NCBI RefSeq assembly: GCF_014192015.1
Contig: NZ_JACHXJ010000003.1
Span: 1,043,200-1,107,199 of the forward strand
Source: Paenibacillus rhizosphaerae
Lineage (GTDB): Bacteria > Bacillota > Bacilli > Paenibacillales > Paenibacillaceae
Direction: 5' to 3'
Length of the DNA stretch: 64,000 bases
In this document: one piece after another, positions 7,727 through 15,383 of the stretch
How positions within the stretch are numbered: the stretch's first letter is position 1
Layout: each line of letters begins with the position of its first letter
The notes under the pieces: generated by a model
The model's database searches: none
Told to the model about the DNA's origin: nothing
What the model saw: the letters and a program-made list of their open reading frames with translations, nothing else
Position numbers and translations under genes: made by a program

Positions 7727-8696
7727 GGTAAAACCTCCTTTTGACGTCGTCGTAGGTTCCGAGCTCCAGCGACATGCTGCCCGGGTTGCCCAGCTCGCGG
7801 CTGACCGAGATGACGATCAGCTGCACTTGGCCCAGCATGACCGCATCGCCTGCGCGGATCGTGTTGATATCCGGTACGTTGACGGTGATCGTCTCCTGGA
7901 TGCCGCGCAGCTTGCTGCGGGCGAGCTCGCGGGCGGCTGCTCCGTTTTTCACCTCGTCGTCCTGGATAATCGCCTGGAGCTGGCCGTACTTGGCTACGTC
8001 CTTTTCTTCAATGGCGAGGACTATGGAAGGAACCTCTTTGCCCGTCTCGCTCGCCGTGGTCGCCAGCACCTTCACCTTCGTCGCCGCCCCTTCCAGCGTA
8101 CGCGTCTGCATCGTATCGGTTACCGCCTCAAGAACGTACACGTCCGGGTTCGTACCCAGCTCGTACAGCTCCAGGCCGGAGGCGATCATCCGAGGATGAT
8201 ACAGCTTCCCGCCAGCTTTAGCGGTCGCCCGTAAATCAGCAAACATGCTGGCATACAGCGACTGCGTCCGGTATACTGCCCGGCCCAGCTCCTTGCCGGT
8301 ATCCGGCAGCTTGGCGATTTTCAAATTCCAGTCGGCGGCATACTTTTTAAAGCGCTGCGTCGCCGTCTGCTTCGCCGGGAACAAATACTCGTCCTCCGAT
8401 TTGTCCAAATAAACGGTCCGGTCGTACAGTGTTATAGTCATCCGCTTCATGCCGTTGTTCGTCGTCTCGACCTCCCACACGACCGCAGGATGGAGCAGGG
8501 TGACGTAATCCTTTTTCCCGTAAGGAATGCCGCTGATGCGGATCGCCATGCCCGGTGTGATCGGGGGCAAATCCGGCGTCACCACCAAGTTGACCGTGCC
8601 CTGGTAAGCGATCTGCTCCAGCGAATCGCGCAGGTTGATCGCCTCCACCAATGGGGTCAAATCGTATTTGTCCTGCAAAATCACCTTGTAACTCAT
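7719..8696 (-). CDS. xkdQ: XkdQ/YqbQ-like baseplate hub protein
   Basis: This 325-residue protein has a hub-like domain at its N-terminus (YKVILQDKYDLTPLVEAINL, SLEQIAYQGTVNLVV). The middle has ATQRFKKYAADWNLKIAKLPDTG, cited here only as position about 125-150, and the C-terminal part reads TVNVPDINTIRAGDAVMLG. The family is the gpD/gp27-type hub that links tube to spike. It overlaps the XkdP-like gene by 4 bases. Size and order match PBSX. Confidence 0.88.
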   Translation of the reverse strand: MSYKVILQDKYDLTPLVEAINLRDSLEQIAYQGTVNLVVTPDLPPITPGMAIRISGIPYGKKDYVTLLHPAVVWEVETTNNGMKRMTITLYDRTVYLDKSEDEYLFPAKQTATQRFKKYAADWNLKIAKLPDTGKELGRAVYRTQSLYASMFADLRATAKAGGKLYHPRMIASGLELYELGTNPDVYVLEAVTDTMQTRTLEGAATKVKVLATTASETGKEVPSIVLAIEEKDVAKYGQLQAIIQDDEVKNGAAARELARSKLRGIQETITVNVPDINTIRAGDAVMLGQVQLIVISVSRELGNPGSMSLELGTYDDVKRRFYLE

Positions 8697-9343
8697 GACA
8701 GCACCAGCTTCTGCCCCGGCTTAATGGCGTTCGGATCTTTGCCGATTGCCTTCTGGTTCAGCTTGTAGATCTGATTCCACTTTGAGCTGTCGCCGAGCTC
8801 CAGTTTGGCAATTTTGGAAAGGGAGTCTCCCGCCTTGACCGTGTAGGTTTTGTTTTCCTCCTTCATGTCAGTGCGCTGCTTTTTGTTGACTGCCGTCCCG
8901 CCGCCGGTGCCGCTGGCAGCCGTTTTCGCCACCTTAAGCTCTCTCCACGTGCGGAGCGTGATGTCGAAATACACGTCCCCCGGCTCCCCGCCCCGGAACG
9001 TCGTTTGATGGGAGGCCACGAACACGGGCACATTGATCCCGGCTTCGCTGATGACAAACCGGAGCGGGGTTTTCATCACCAAAAAATCGTTCAGTTTGTT
9101 CATCGCCACCTGCGGATCAGGCAGCTCGCTCTCTCCCCCTTTGCAGAAGGATTCGTCGTACACTTTCGGAAAAAAGGAGGAAAACGAGATTTCCTTAATC
9201 CGGTCCCCCTGCGGAAAATCGAACTCCCCGGACGAGAGAATGTTGGCGGTATCGTAGCCCTTTTGCCTGGAAATGATCACTTCCTCCGGATTGACCGGAA
9301 ACGTGAATCGTTCACCTTTCCCGGTCATTAACACCAAATCCAA
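8693..9343 (-). CDS. xkdP: XkdP-like protein with C-terminal LysM domain
   Basis: The product has 216 residues and starts at TTG (9343), with GAGGAGG at good distance. The N-terminal 150 residues (MTGKGERFTFPVNPEEVIIS, DIKEISFSSFFPKV-like core, LRTWRELKVAKTA) are the tail-hub part. Residues about 167-215 form a LysM domain (TYTVKAGDSLSKIAKLELGD ending IKPGQKLVL). LysM binds peptidoglycan, so the protein probably joins tape measure and hub and touches the cell wall during puncture. The order tape measure, xkdP, xkdQ is as in PBSX. Confidence 0.9.
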   Translation of the reverse strand: MDLVLMTGKGERFTFPVNPEEVIISRQKGYDTANILSSGEFDFPQGDRIKEISFSSFFPKVYDESFCKGGESELPDPQVAMNKLNDFLVMKTPLRFVISEAGINVPVFVASHQTTFRGGEPGDVYFDITLRTWRELKVAKTAASGTGGGTAVNKKQRTDMKEENKTYTVKAGDSLSKIAKLELGDSSKWNQIYKLNQKAIGKDPNAIKPGQKLVLS

Positions 9344-9370
9344 AGCAGTTCCTCCTCTCTGGAAACGTCG

Positions 9371-11026
9371 TTACACATATGCTTTCGCCCCCGGTTTGCG
9401 GTTCTGCGCAGCTTTGGCAAACTCCGAACGCAGGCGCTGCCCGATCTGGAGGATCAGGCCCTCCACATCTATAGGCGTCTCTTCATGCACAGTCACCTGC
9501 ACTGCACCGGCCGGGAGATTGTAGTTGGTTTCCGTTTTAAAATCCTTCAGGAACCCCGACAGCGCGGACATCTGCTCCGGACTGATCTGCACGAGCTGCG
9601 GCGTCGTTTTGCCGCCTCCGTTGCCCCCAATTCCCGGTTTCCCGCCTCCGGTTGCAGCCTGCAGCCGTGGGCCTGTTCCCATAGGAACGGCCGGGCCTTG
9701 GACTCCGGGAAGGTAGGGACCGTAGGTTTTGTAGGATGGCGGGAGGGGGGAGGGTGGGGGAACATACCTGTTCGGGTAGATCATTCCCGGTAACCCTTTT
9801 TGGGCTTTCCATGCAGGTGAAGCATATTGTCCATACGGCATTACTATTGACACAGCCGGTGCAGATCCTATGCTGGATTCAGGTTCTACGGAAGCCGGCT
9901 TGTCCTTTTTCTTCTTTTTCGAGAACAGGCCCGAGACCCAGCCGCCAACCTTGTCTCCTAAATAACCTCCGGCTGCACCACCCAGCATTGCTCCGACCGC
10001 CGTTCCTCCACCAGGAATAACCGATCCTAAAAAGCCTCCCAAAACCGTTCCGACGCTGCTCCCGACGGAGGACCCAATGGCTTGAGCCCGCTCTTTCCCG
10101 GTCTTTGCGGTCATAATGGATATGGCATCGGCTACGAATCCAAGGACCCCCGGCAGATTTTCGCCTGTGCCCTTGGCGGCTGAAGTCATAATTCCACTGC
10201 TTCCAATAGCTTTTACGGTAGAAGCAGCGATCCCGCTGCTTTGGGCAGCTTTTGTAACTGAATTGGCGATTGCACTGTTTTTACTGCCACCGAAGAATTC
10301 CTTTCCACTTTCCCACAACCCCTGTATTCCGCTGATAACGCCTTCACCAGCAGAACCAATGGTACCGATGAAATCACCCGCTGCGCCCATCGTTTTCCAC
10401 GCTCGGCCCAAGGTCTTTTTCCGCTTATAAGTTTCTGTCCTTAGAGGAGTTTCCCTTTTGGCAGCATCAGGGTCGGCCGCCAGGTCCTTTTTCTCCTTAT
10501 CCTTGTCCTCGCCTTTCCAAGCCTTTTTGATGGCTTTGCCTTTATCCGGGATTTCCCCTGCGCTCTTCAACCCTCCGCCAAAGTTTTTTAGTGCAGAAAA
10601 TACATCCTTGATTTTGTCAGAAGTGGACTTTGGGCCGTCCTTCTTCTCCCCACCGCCGATCTTCAGCTCCCCTATCGTTTCCGTGAGCTTTTTGACAGCG
10701 GCCGAGTTTTCCTGAAGCGCTGTAACGAGAGTGGAAAAATCAATCTTTCCGCCTAACGCTCCCCCACCTACTGCAACATCTACAGTCGCCGTCGCCCGGA
10801 TAACCTGCGATTTCACGCGGTTGATTTTTTCCAGCAGGCTGTCCAGCCCTTTCGAAGCAGTGTCCTTCAGCGCAATTTCGGGAACCATACGGGTTCTCCC
10901 GATCTTCAGCACCCGCCCCTGAATCCGTTCAAAATACCGCTCCATCGCCCGCAGCTCCCGGTTCGCCTTGATTATGTTTTTCGGATCGATCACGAGATTC
11001 AGCCGGTAATTTAACGTTTCTGCCAT
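9371..11026 (-). CDS. Short tail tape-measure protein
   Basis: This 551-residue protein sits where the tape measure lies, after the tail chaperones and before XkdP, with AGGAGGTGA before the ATG. Residues 1-150 are helical and charged. A Lys/Asp-rich linker follows, then long Gly/Ala-rich stretches (about 300-365) with glycine-zipper motifs such as GSSVGSSVGTVLGGFLGSVI. A Pro/Gly-rich part follows, and the last 70 residues are more ordered. The Gly-zipper segments may insert into the target membrane. It is much shorter than the roughly 1,300-residue XkdO of PBSX, so the predicted tail is short. Sequence similarity to known tape measures is weak, and the call rests mainly on place and composition. 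Confidence 0.75.
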   Translation of the reverse strand: MAETLNYRLNLVIDPKNIIKANRELRAMERYFERIQGRVLKIGRTRMVPEIALKDTASKGLDSLLEKINRVKSQVIRATATVDVAVGGGALGGKIDFSTLVTALQENSAAVKKLTETIGELKIGGGEKKDGPKSTSDKIKDVFSALKNFGGGLKSAGEIPDKGKAIKKAWKGEDKDKEKKDLAADPDAAKRETPLRTETYKRKKTLGRAWKTMGAAGDFIGTIGSAGEGVISGIQGLWESGKEFFGGSKNSAIANSVTKAAQSSGIAASTVKAIGSSGIMTSAAKGTGENLPGVLGFVADAISIMTAKTGKERAQAIGSSVGSSVGTVLGGFLGSVIPGGGTAVGAMLGGAAGGYLGDKVGGWVSGLFSKKKKKDKPASVEPESSIGSAPAVSIVMPYGQYASPAWKAQKGLPGMIYPNRYVPPPSPLPPSYKTYGPYLPGVQGPAVPMGTGPRLQAATGGGKPGIGGNGGGKTTPQLVQISPEQMSALSGFLKDFKTETNYNLPAGAVQVTVHEETPIDVEGLILQIGQRLRSEFAKAAQNRKPGAKAYV

Positions 11027-11041
11027 GAATTCTTCACCTCC

Positions 11042-11634
11042 TTAACCTTGATTCATGGCTGCCATCTGTTCGATTTCTTCCTGGGAAAAAGCGAGCAGCA
11101 GCAGCCGCTCCCCGCGCGGGAGCCGCCAAAACTCTCCGGGACGAAGGTGATGCCGGGCCCACAGGTGGTACAGCATCGTCGTCATTCCCCCGGAGCCGAT
11201 CAGTTTTTTAGGTCAGCGATCTCGACCCCGAAACCGGACAGCTCCAGCACCTTGTCGCCGACGGCGTCCAGCTCCCCGGCCAGCAGCATGCGGCGTACCG
11301 CCTGCTCCCCGCCCGACAGCTTCAATCGGCTTGTGATCCGCGGATCGCCCCAGCCGTTTAGCGTAAGCCCCTTCACTTCCAGCTTGCCGGTAGCTTCGGA
11401 GATAAGCAGCGCGTTGAACGTTTCGGTATCGACCTTTTCGTCCACCGCCCCTTTCACCGTCCGGCGGACCGTACACCGCTCACGGATGCTGTCCACCTTG
11501 CTCGAAGTCAGGCCGTGCAGCACGATCTGCATATCCAGGCGCTTGATGCGCACAGTCTCCTCCGGCAGCTTCTCCGCCGCCTCAAACAGGCTGTCCAAAA
11601 TTTGTTCCTCGCTCCAGTTATCCTGCAAGCTCAT
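11042..11634 (-). CDS. Predicted -1 frameshift fusion of the tail assembly chaperones (gpGT type)
   Basis: The 144-codon chaperone frame ends at CTA AAA AAC TGA. The heptamer A AAA AAC in the zero frame (11203-11209) is a classic -1 slippery site one codon before the stop. In the -1 frame translation continues without a stop from 11202 to TAA at 11042-11044. This adds LIGSGG and then a 47-residue segment that also has its own ATG at 11185. The fusion would have about 197 residues. Producing a short and a frameshifted long chaperone between tube and tape-measure genes is a conserved trait of long-tailed phages, and the long form recruits the tape measure. The signal is seen directly; usage is inferred. 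Confidence 0.8.
11200..11634 (-). CDS. xkdN: Tail assembly chaperone, XkdN-like (short form)
   Basis: This 144-residue protein has AAGGAGAGGA before its ATG. The N-terminus (MSLQDNWSEEQILDSLFEAA) and the segment IKRLDMQIVLHGLTSSKVDSI, plus the later KLKLSGGEQAVRRMLLAGEL-type stretch, match the XkdN family encoded between tube and tape measure in PBSX-like tails. It would coat the tape measure before tube assembly and leave the finished particle. The gene ends in a slippery heptamer that can extend it into a longer form. An unusual 311-base non-coding stretch separates it from the tube gene. Confidence 0.88.
   Translation of the reverse strand: MSLQDNWSEEQILDSLFEAAEKLPEETVRIKRLDMQIVLHGLTSSKVDSIRERCTVRRTVKGAVDEKVDTETFNALLISEATGKLEVKGLTLNGWGDPRITSRLKLSGGEQAVRRMLLAGELDAVGDKVLELSGFGVEIADLKN
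11203..11209 (-). promoter_or_regulatory. Slippery heptamer A AAA AAC for -1 ribosomal frameshifting
   Basis: On the minus strand the codons CTA AAA AAC precede TGA, so the heptamer is in the correct zero-frame register. It is the strongest class of -1 slippery sequence in bacteria. Immediately downstream the -1 frame stays open for 53 codons. A GC-rich stretch after the site (CGGCTCCGGGGG) could form a stimulatory structure, but I did not define a clear pseudoknot. Confidence 0.82.
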
Positions 11635-11945
11635 GCGTCTTCCTCTCCTTCATTTGCTGAATGGTTTATGTCCCTAAAGGGATGATGTTGAGAGTTTTAC
11701 TCCTTGAAAAGATTACTTACTCAGCCCTTTTGCGTATCCAATCAGGCCGTACGATAGGTGCGCCAGTTCTGGTTCACGAAAAGAACACCCATAAGCGCAA
11801 AAGTGCAGCTTCATTTCCGGCCAACCCGCCATTTCGCGAATTCCACCAGAAGTCAGTGCACTTTTGCTTCTATCTTCTTCTAAAATGGTGACTTCGGGTG
11901 GATGAAGTAAACTTTTTCAGTTTTGCAGCTATTTCTCTGAACTCC
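11635..11945. other. 311-base non-coding insert in the structural operon, with an inverted repeat
   Basis: No gene is supported. It contains an exact 11-bp inverted repeat, GCAAAAGTGCA at 11797-11807 and TGCACTTTTGC at 11857-11867, with 49 bases between. The edges carry weakly matching inverted ends (AGTTTTACTCC near 11692 and AGTAAACT near 11905). Neighbouring genes in the module are separated by a few bases or overlap, so the gap is exceptional. It could be a relic of a small mobile element, a processing hairpin or a regulatory site. Confidence 0.45.
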
Positions 11946-12353
11946 TTAGTCCGCCGTGATCGGGTCCAGCAGCTCGTACCCTTCAAAGGTAAACGTCGTT
12001 TCCTCCTGCACTTCCTCGCCGGCGGTCCAGTTGGCCAGCTGGATTTTGTCAGGCATGCAGCGGATCAGGCGGACGCGCTCGTGTCCGTAGGACTCGGGAT
12101 CGTCCAGCTTGGAGATGATTTCAAACTTCGTGAAGCCGCGGTTGATCATGTCCGAGGTCACTTTGTAGCCGCTCATCGTGCCGGTTCCTTTTTTGCTGCC
12201 GCTTTTGTGGACCGTCCAGTCGCTGCCTACCAGCTTGAGCTCGCGCTTTTCGATTTCGACGCTGGCTTCGAGCTTGTTAATGTGCGTCTGCCATACACCG
12301 TCGATATAGGCCTGGCCGTACGTGCCGAGAATGACTTTTGAAGCATCCAACAT
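11946..12353 (-). CDS. xkdM: Tail tube protein (XkdM)
   Basis: The product has 135 residues. The opening (MLDASKVILGTYGQAYIDGVWQ cited as residues 1-22) with VEIEKRELKLVGSDWTVHKS, then GTGTMSGYKVTSDMI, is typical of the XkdM family. These form the inner tube hexamers of contractile tails through which the tape measure and effector contents pass. It lies 74 bases after the sheath gene, so it follows the usual order sheath then tube. Length fits the family. Confidence 0.92.
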   Translation of the reverse strand: MLDASKVILGTYGQAYIDGVWQTHINKLEASVEIEKRELKLVGSDWTVHKSGSKKGTGTMSGYKVTSDMINRGFTKFEIISKLDDPESYGHERVRLIRCMPDKIQLANWTAGEEVQEETTFTFEGYELLDPITAD

Positions 12354-12427
12354 AGGGGTTCCTCCTCAGAGTTATTCATAGTTTTTTCATAGCTTGCATG
12401 AGTTAAAAAAAGACCGCGGCTCTTCCA

Positions 12428-13888
12428 TCACTGCACGTAAAAGGTGCCGAACAGCTGCTCCATCACGTCCGTCAGCTTTACGTTCCACTGCAGGAACACC
12501 TGATCCGGCTCCGGCTGCTTCACCGCGGAATCGCCGTAGTAGGCCGGATCGAGGATGACGTCATAGCCATCCGACTCAATGACGCTGCTCAGTGCCAGCT
12601 GGCCGAGGTACTCCTTGACCGCGCCGATCAGGGCGAGGCGCCCTTCTTCCGTGTTGTTCACGCGGCCGATGTACGTCTGCTCCGCCGCCCGCTGCAGATC
12701 CGCATTGATCGCGTCCATGACGCGGATGGAGCGGATCTTCTTCCAGGCGCTGCTCTGGCCCTCGGCCGGCGTCGCCAGAGTGTTAATGCCGCGCAGCGCC
12801 TTCACCTGGCGGCCGTCAAAGAAGAGCAGGAACACGCCGCTCTTCACGGCCTGCTCCTGCTCGGAGCGCGTCCAGCGCCGGGTAACGTCCTCGAACGGCG
12901 TGACCGCGTACGTCGCGGACTGGTTCAGGCGCTGGCCCGCGATCAGGCCGGCCACATAAGCGGCCGTCTGCGCAGAGCTGTAGTCCGTCCCGGACAGACG
13001 GACGCCGGTGCCCACGTTGACGATGCCCTCGTGGTTCAAGGCCAGGGAGCGGGCCGCCGCCAGATCGGCCGCATCCTTCGACACGTCATCGGCCGCGCTG
13101 CTTCCGAAGACGGCCATGACGCCGCTGCCTTCGCCGCGCAGCCGCTTGATCCAGGCGGCAAAGCTCTGCAGCAGCGCCATGTCGGCGGCATAGTCGAGCG
13201 CCAGCAGGTCGAAGTCCTGGCCTTCGGCGGCCTCCTGCATGGAGACGTAATCGGCGTTCGTCAGGCCCCCGATGCCGCTCGCGCCGCCGGTCAGCGCCAG
13301 TCCGCTGACGTCTGCCGGTACACCGCCTCCATCCACTGCCTCGGCAGTGACCCAGTCATTGCCGCCGTTGATGCTCGCGGCCAAGGAAGCGGCCGTGCCG
13401 TCGGCGCCGGTGAAGGTGCCGAGCAGCTTGGCGCCTTCATACAGGCGCAGCTCCTTTGCGGCCGGATTCCCGAGCGCAGGCTGCACCGTCACGGTGAAGC
13501 CGTTGCCGCGGCTGCCCGGGTGCTTCGCCGTCAGCTTCAAGACGGCGGCAGGCGCAGCATCGCCGCTCTGCAGCGTCACGGCCGCCGCCTGGGCCGTATC
13601 GTCCGCCAGGCGGTAGGCCAGCAGCTTCTTCGGACCGCCGAGCAGCGCCAGATAGAGGGCCGCGTAGGCGGTCGCCCCATTTTCGCTATCCGCGGCAAAC
13701 GTCGCAGCAATCGCCTGCTCGCTGCCGATCTCCACGAACTCGCGGACCGGACCCCAATTGGCTTTGACCGGCACGATCACCGTTCCGCGGCTGCCGCCTT
13801 GAATGGCCGACGTTGCCGCTGCTTTAAAGTTCATATACAATCCCGGTAGCACCGGTTGATTTGTGCTTTCCCAAGTTCCACCTGCCAT
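12428..13888 (-). CDS. xkdK: Contractile tail sheath protein (XkdK)
   Basis: This 486-residue protein has the family start PGLYMNFKAAATSAIQGGSR with GTVIVPVKANWGP, and a C-terminal part with AVKSGVFLLFFDGRQVKALR, then NNTEEGRLALIGAVKEYLGQ and the ending KLTDVMEQLFGTFYV. These are the conserved core strands and helices of the sheath fold. A variable, Ala/Gly-rich insertion lies at about 100-220. Presence of a sheath shows that the tail is contractile, so R-type and not F-type. The gene is notably GC-rich. It follows the YqzN-like gene by 3 bases. Confidence 0.93.
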   Translation of the reverse strand: MAGGTWESTNQPVLPGLYMNFKAAATSAIQGGSRGTVIVPVKANWGPVREFVEIGSEQAIAATFAADSENGATAYAALYLALLGGPKKLLAYRLADDTAQAAAVTLQSGDAAPAAVLKLTAKHPGSRGNGFTVTVQPALGNPAAKELRLYEGAKLLGTFTGADGTAASLAASINGGNDWVTAEAVDGGGVPADVSGLALTGGASGIGGLTNADYVSMQEAAEGQDFDLLALDYAADMALLQSFAAWIKRLRGEGSGVMAVFGSSAADDVSKDAADLAAARSLALNHEGIVNVGTGVRLSGTDYSSAQTAAYVAGLIAGQRLNQSATYAVTPFEDVTRRWTRSEQEQAVKSGVFLLFFDGRQVKALRGINTLATPAEGQSSAWKKIRSIRVMDAINADLQRAAEQTYIGRVNNTEEGRLALIGAVKEYLGQLALSSVIESDGYDVILDPAYYGDSAVKQPEPDQVFLQWNVKLTDVMEQLFGTFYVQ

Positions 13889-13891
13889 AAG

Positions 13892-14116
13892 TTAGACCAC
13901 CTTCGCTTTCATGAATTGTTGGATCTTTCCCTGTACCTCGGCAATCGAAAAATGCTGACCGTCCGTGTCATGCATAGCAGCTGCCACGACCTCTGCCCGG
14001 ACCCCGAACAGCTCCTTGGCCTGCGCCTTCAGTTCATCGAGCTCATACCTCGGCATGCCGCTTCCGGCTTCCGGGGTTTTCGAAATTTTCTTTACGCCCA
14101 TATCGGGCCACCTCAT
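13892..14116 (-). CDS. YqzN/YkzM-like small protein
   Basis: The product has 74 residues. The pattern YELDELKAQAKELFGVRAEV with a later FSIAEVQGKIQQFMKAKV matches the YqzN/YkzM domain, which is found just upstream of the sheath gene in skin- and PBSX-like elements. It begins at ATGA overlapping the stop of the tail-terminator gene. The function of the family is unknown, but its constant position between terminator and sheath suggests a role in tail assembly. Confidence 0.8.
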   Translation of the reverse strand: MRWPDMGVKKISKTPEAGSGMPRYELDELKAQAKELFGVRAEVVAAAMHDTDGQHFSIAEVQGKIQQFMKAKVV

Positions 14117-14952
14117 TTCATGATAGGTTGAACGGCAACGCGGCGGATCAGCGCCGCTTCCTCCGCAGGACGCATCCGCCGCTGCACCAGGGTCAGCTTA
14201 AGCTGCCCATCCAGTATGGCGTCGGCCTGCATATTCGCGGAAACTTCCGCTACTGAAAGGTAGCGGCGTTCCCCGTCACCAAGCGGCAGTTGGGTCTGTG
14301 CCCCCAGCTCCTCCACCAATACGACCGAGGCATGATGCTCGGTCTCCGGGAACGGTGCCGCCAAATGCCCCACAAACGTCTTGCGGATCTCGTACATCGA
14401 AGCCCCCGCCATCTTCGTCTCACAGCCGGCCAGGCGCCACAATACGGCATGCTCCTCCCGGTCCGCGGGCCATGACGTTTCGTAGACCTGCCACAGGTCA
14501 GCCAGCTTGCCCCGTGTCCATCCCGCCAAGGCGCTGAGCCATGCATCCGGCGGAGCAGGCGTTTCGGCTCCCGAAGCCTCCGGCAGGTACGCACCGAACC
14601 TGAGGCACCGGATGATGCCGCCGGAGGCCGGATCAAGCGCGTCCGCTTCCGGAACGCCCAAGTAGTGCAGCAGGATCGCTTCCGGATCCGGACCTGCTAT
14701 TCTTTGGCGCTGCAGCCCCCGAACCAGCTGCTGTGCCCAGGCATCCAGCTGGGATATCCCGGCACTGCCGCTGTAGAGCTTTACTCGCACCACCTGCCGG
14801 TAACCCGCCCAGGCCGACTTCCAAATCTCCTCACCCAGGGTGAGAACAGCGCATGGCCCGTCGTCCCCTTCTGCTCGCGGCTGCACATCGTAGATCCGGC
14901 CTTCCAGCTCGGGAATCAAGGCGGCGACTGCCTGTTTAACGGCTTCCCTCAT
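14113..14952 (-). CDS. Predicted tail terminator/completion protein, apparently two-domain
   Basis: This 279-residue protein is the first structural gene. Residues about 1-125 look like a tail terminator: an N-terminal helix (VKQAVAALIPELEGRIYDV), a strand pair (GPCAVLTLGEEIWKSAW), then VVRVKLYS and a helix (ISQLDAWAQQLVRGLQRQRI). Residues about 135-279 form a second domain (LSALAGWTRGKLADLWQVYE, VLWRLAGCETKMAGASMYEI). Terminators cap the finished tail tube and sheath; in a phage they then join the head. A capping role fits a headless particle well. Assignment is by position and secondary-structure pattern only, and a fusion of two ancestral genes is possible. Confidence 0.55.
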   Translation of the reverse strand: MREAVKQAVAALIPELEGRIYDVQPRAEGDDGPCAVLTLGEEIWKSAWAGYRQVVRVKLYSGSAGISQLDAWAQQLVRGLQRQRIAGPDPEAILLHYLGVPEADALDPASGGIIRCLRFGAYLPEASGAETPAPPDAWLSALAGWTRGKLADLWQVYETSWPADREEHAVLWRLAGCETKMAGASMYEIRKTFVGHLAAPFPETEHHASVVLVEELGAQTQLPLGDGERRYLSVAEVSANMQADAILDGQLKLTLVQRRMRPAEEAALIRRVAVQPIMK

Positions 14953-15328
14953 ACTACTACCCGCCGATCCGTTTCTTTTGCGTCACAGCCCCTTCCATTC
15001 TTATGTGTCTGCTGAATCTGTATCAACTCGGCCCCCTCCTTTCTCCTGTATCAAAGCCATCGGGCAACGAAGTCCGCAAAAAAACCAGCCATTCCGGCCA
15101 GCTTAACATCCACTGATTGTGTTCGGTACGTCCCTTTGCTTCATTCCCGATGATATAATCTTACACCCCGGATTTGAAAACGCTGACGGCGGTTCGGACG
15201 GTTATCGGCGGAAAATAGTACGAATGTATGTTCGCATTTTTACATCCTTTTTATTCCAAATGAAAATGTGAGGATCAGCACTTCTGCGGCCGATTCATCC
15301 CCCGAAACTCCCGCTCCCCATTAGATAA
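14953..15328 (-). promoter_or_regulatory. Late control region of the tail operon
   Basis: There is no gene here. The region lies between the terminator after the ArpU-like gene and the first structural gene, so the late promoter must be here. Minus-strand candidates are TACTAT at 15215-15220, directly after the LexA-like box, and TTTTCA / TATATC with a 17-base spacer near 15135-15165. Neither has a strong -35, which fits an activator-dependent (ArpU) promoter. The position of the true start site is not settled by the sequence. Confidence 0.5.
15221..15234. promoter_or_regulatory. LexA (DinR) SOS box
   Basis: The sequence CGAATGTATGTTCG matches the Gram-positive SOS consensus CGAAC-N4-GTTCG with a single change at position 5, a change that also occurs in the Bacillus subtilis recA box. 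It lies in the late control region, next to a possible minus-strand -10 (TACTAT). LexA binding here would silence tail synthesis until DNA damage. No binding data are available, and the match is seen directly. Confidence 0.6.
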
Positions 15329-15330
15329 AG

Positions 15331-15383
15331 AAAAAAAGCCGCAGAACCTCCGGTCCCCGGCTTGTCCCGCTCATAAGCGGCTT
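15331..15383 (-). terminator. Rho-independent terminator after the ArpU-like gene
   Basis: On the minus strand AAGCCGC and GCGGCTT pair across a GC-rich loop and are followed by seven T residues. The stem begins directly after the TGA at 15384-15386. It separates the regulator from the structural operon, so the two are transcribed from different promoters. Confidence 0.85.

Noticed and set aside
11661..11891. Plus-strand frame of 76 codons in the structural operon gap
   Set aside because: No ribosome site, composition unlike coding DNA here, and it spans an inverted repeat.
13031..13849. Plus-strand frame of 272 codons opposite the sheath gene
   Set aside because: It is a shadow of a GC-rich gene whose minus-strand product is a clear sheath protein.
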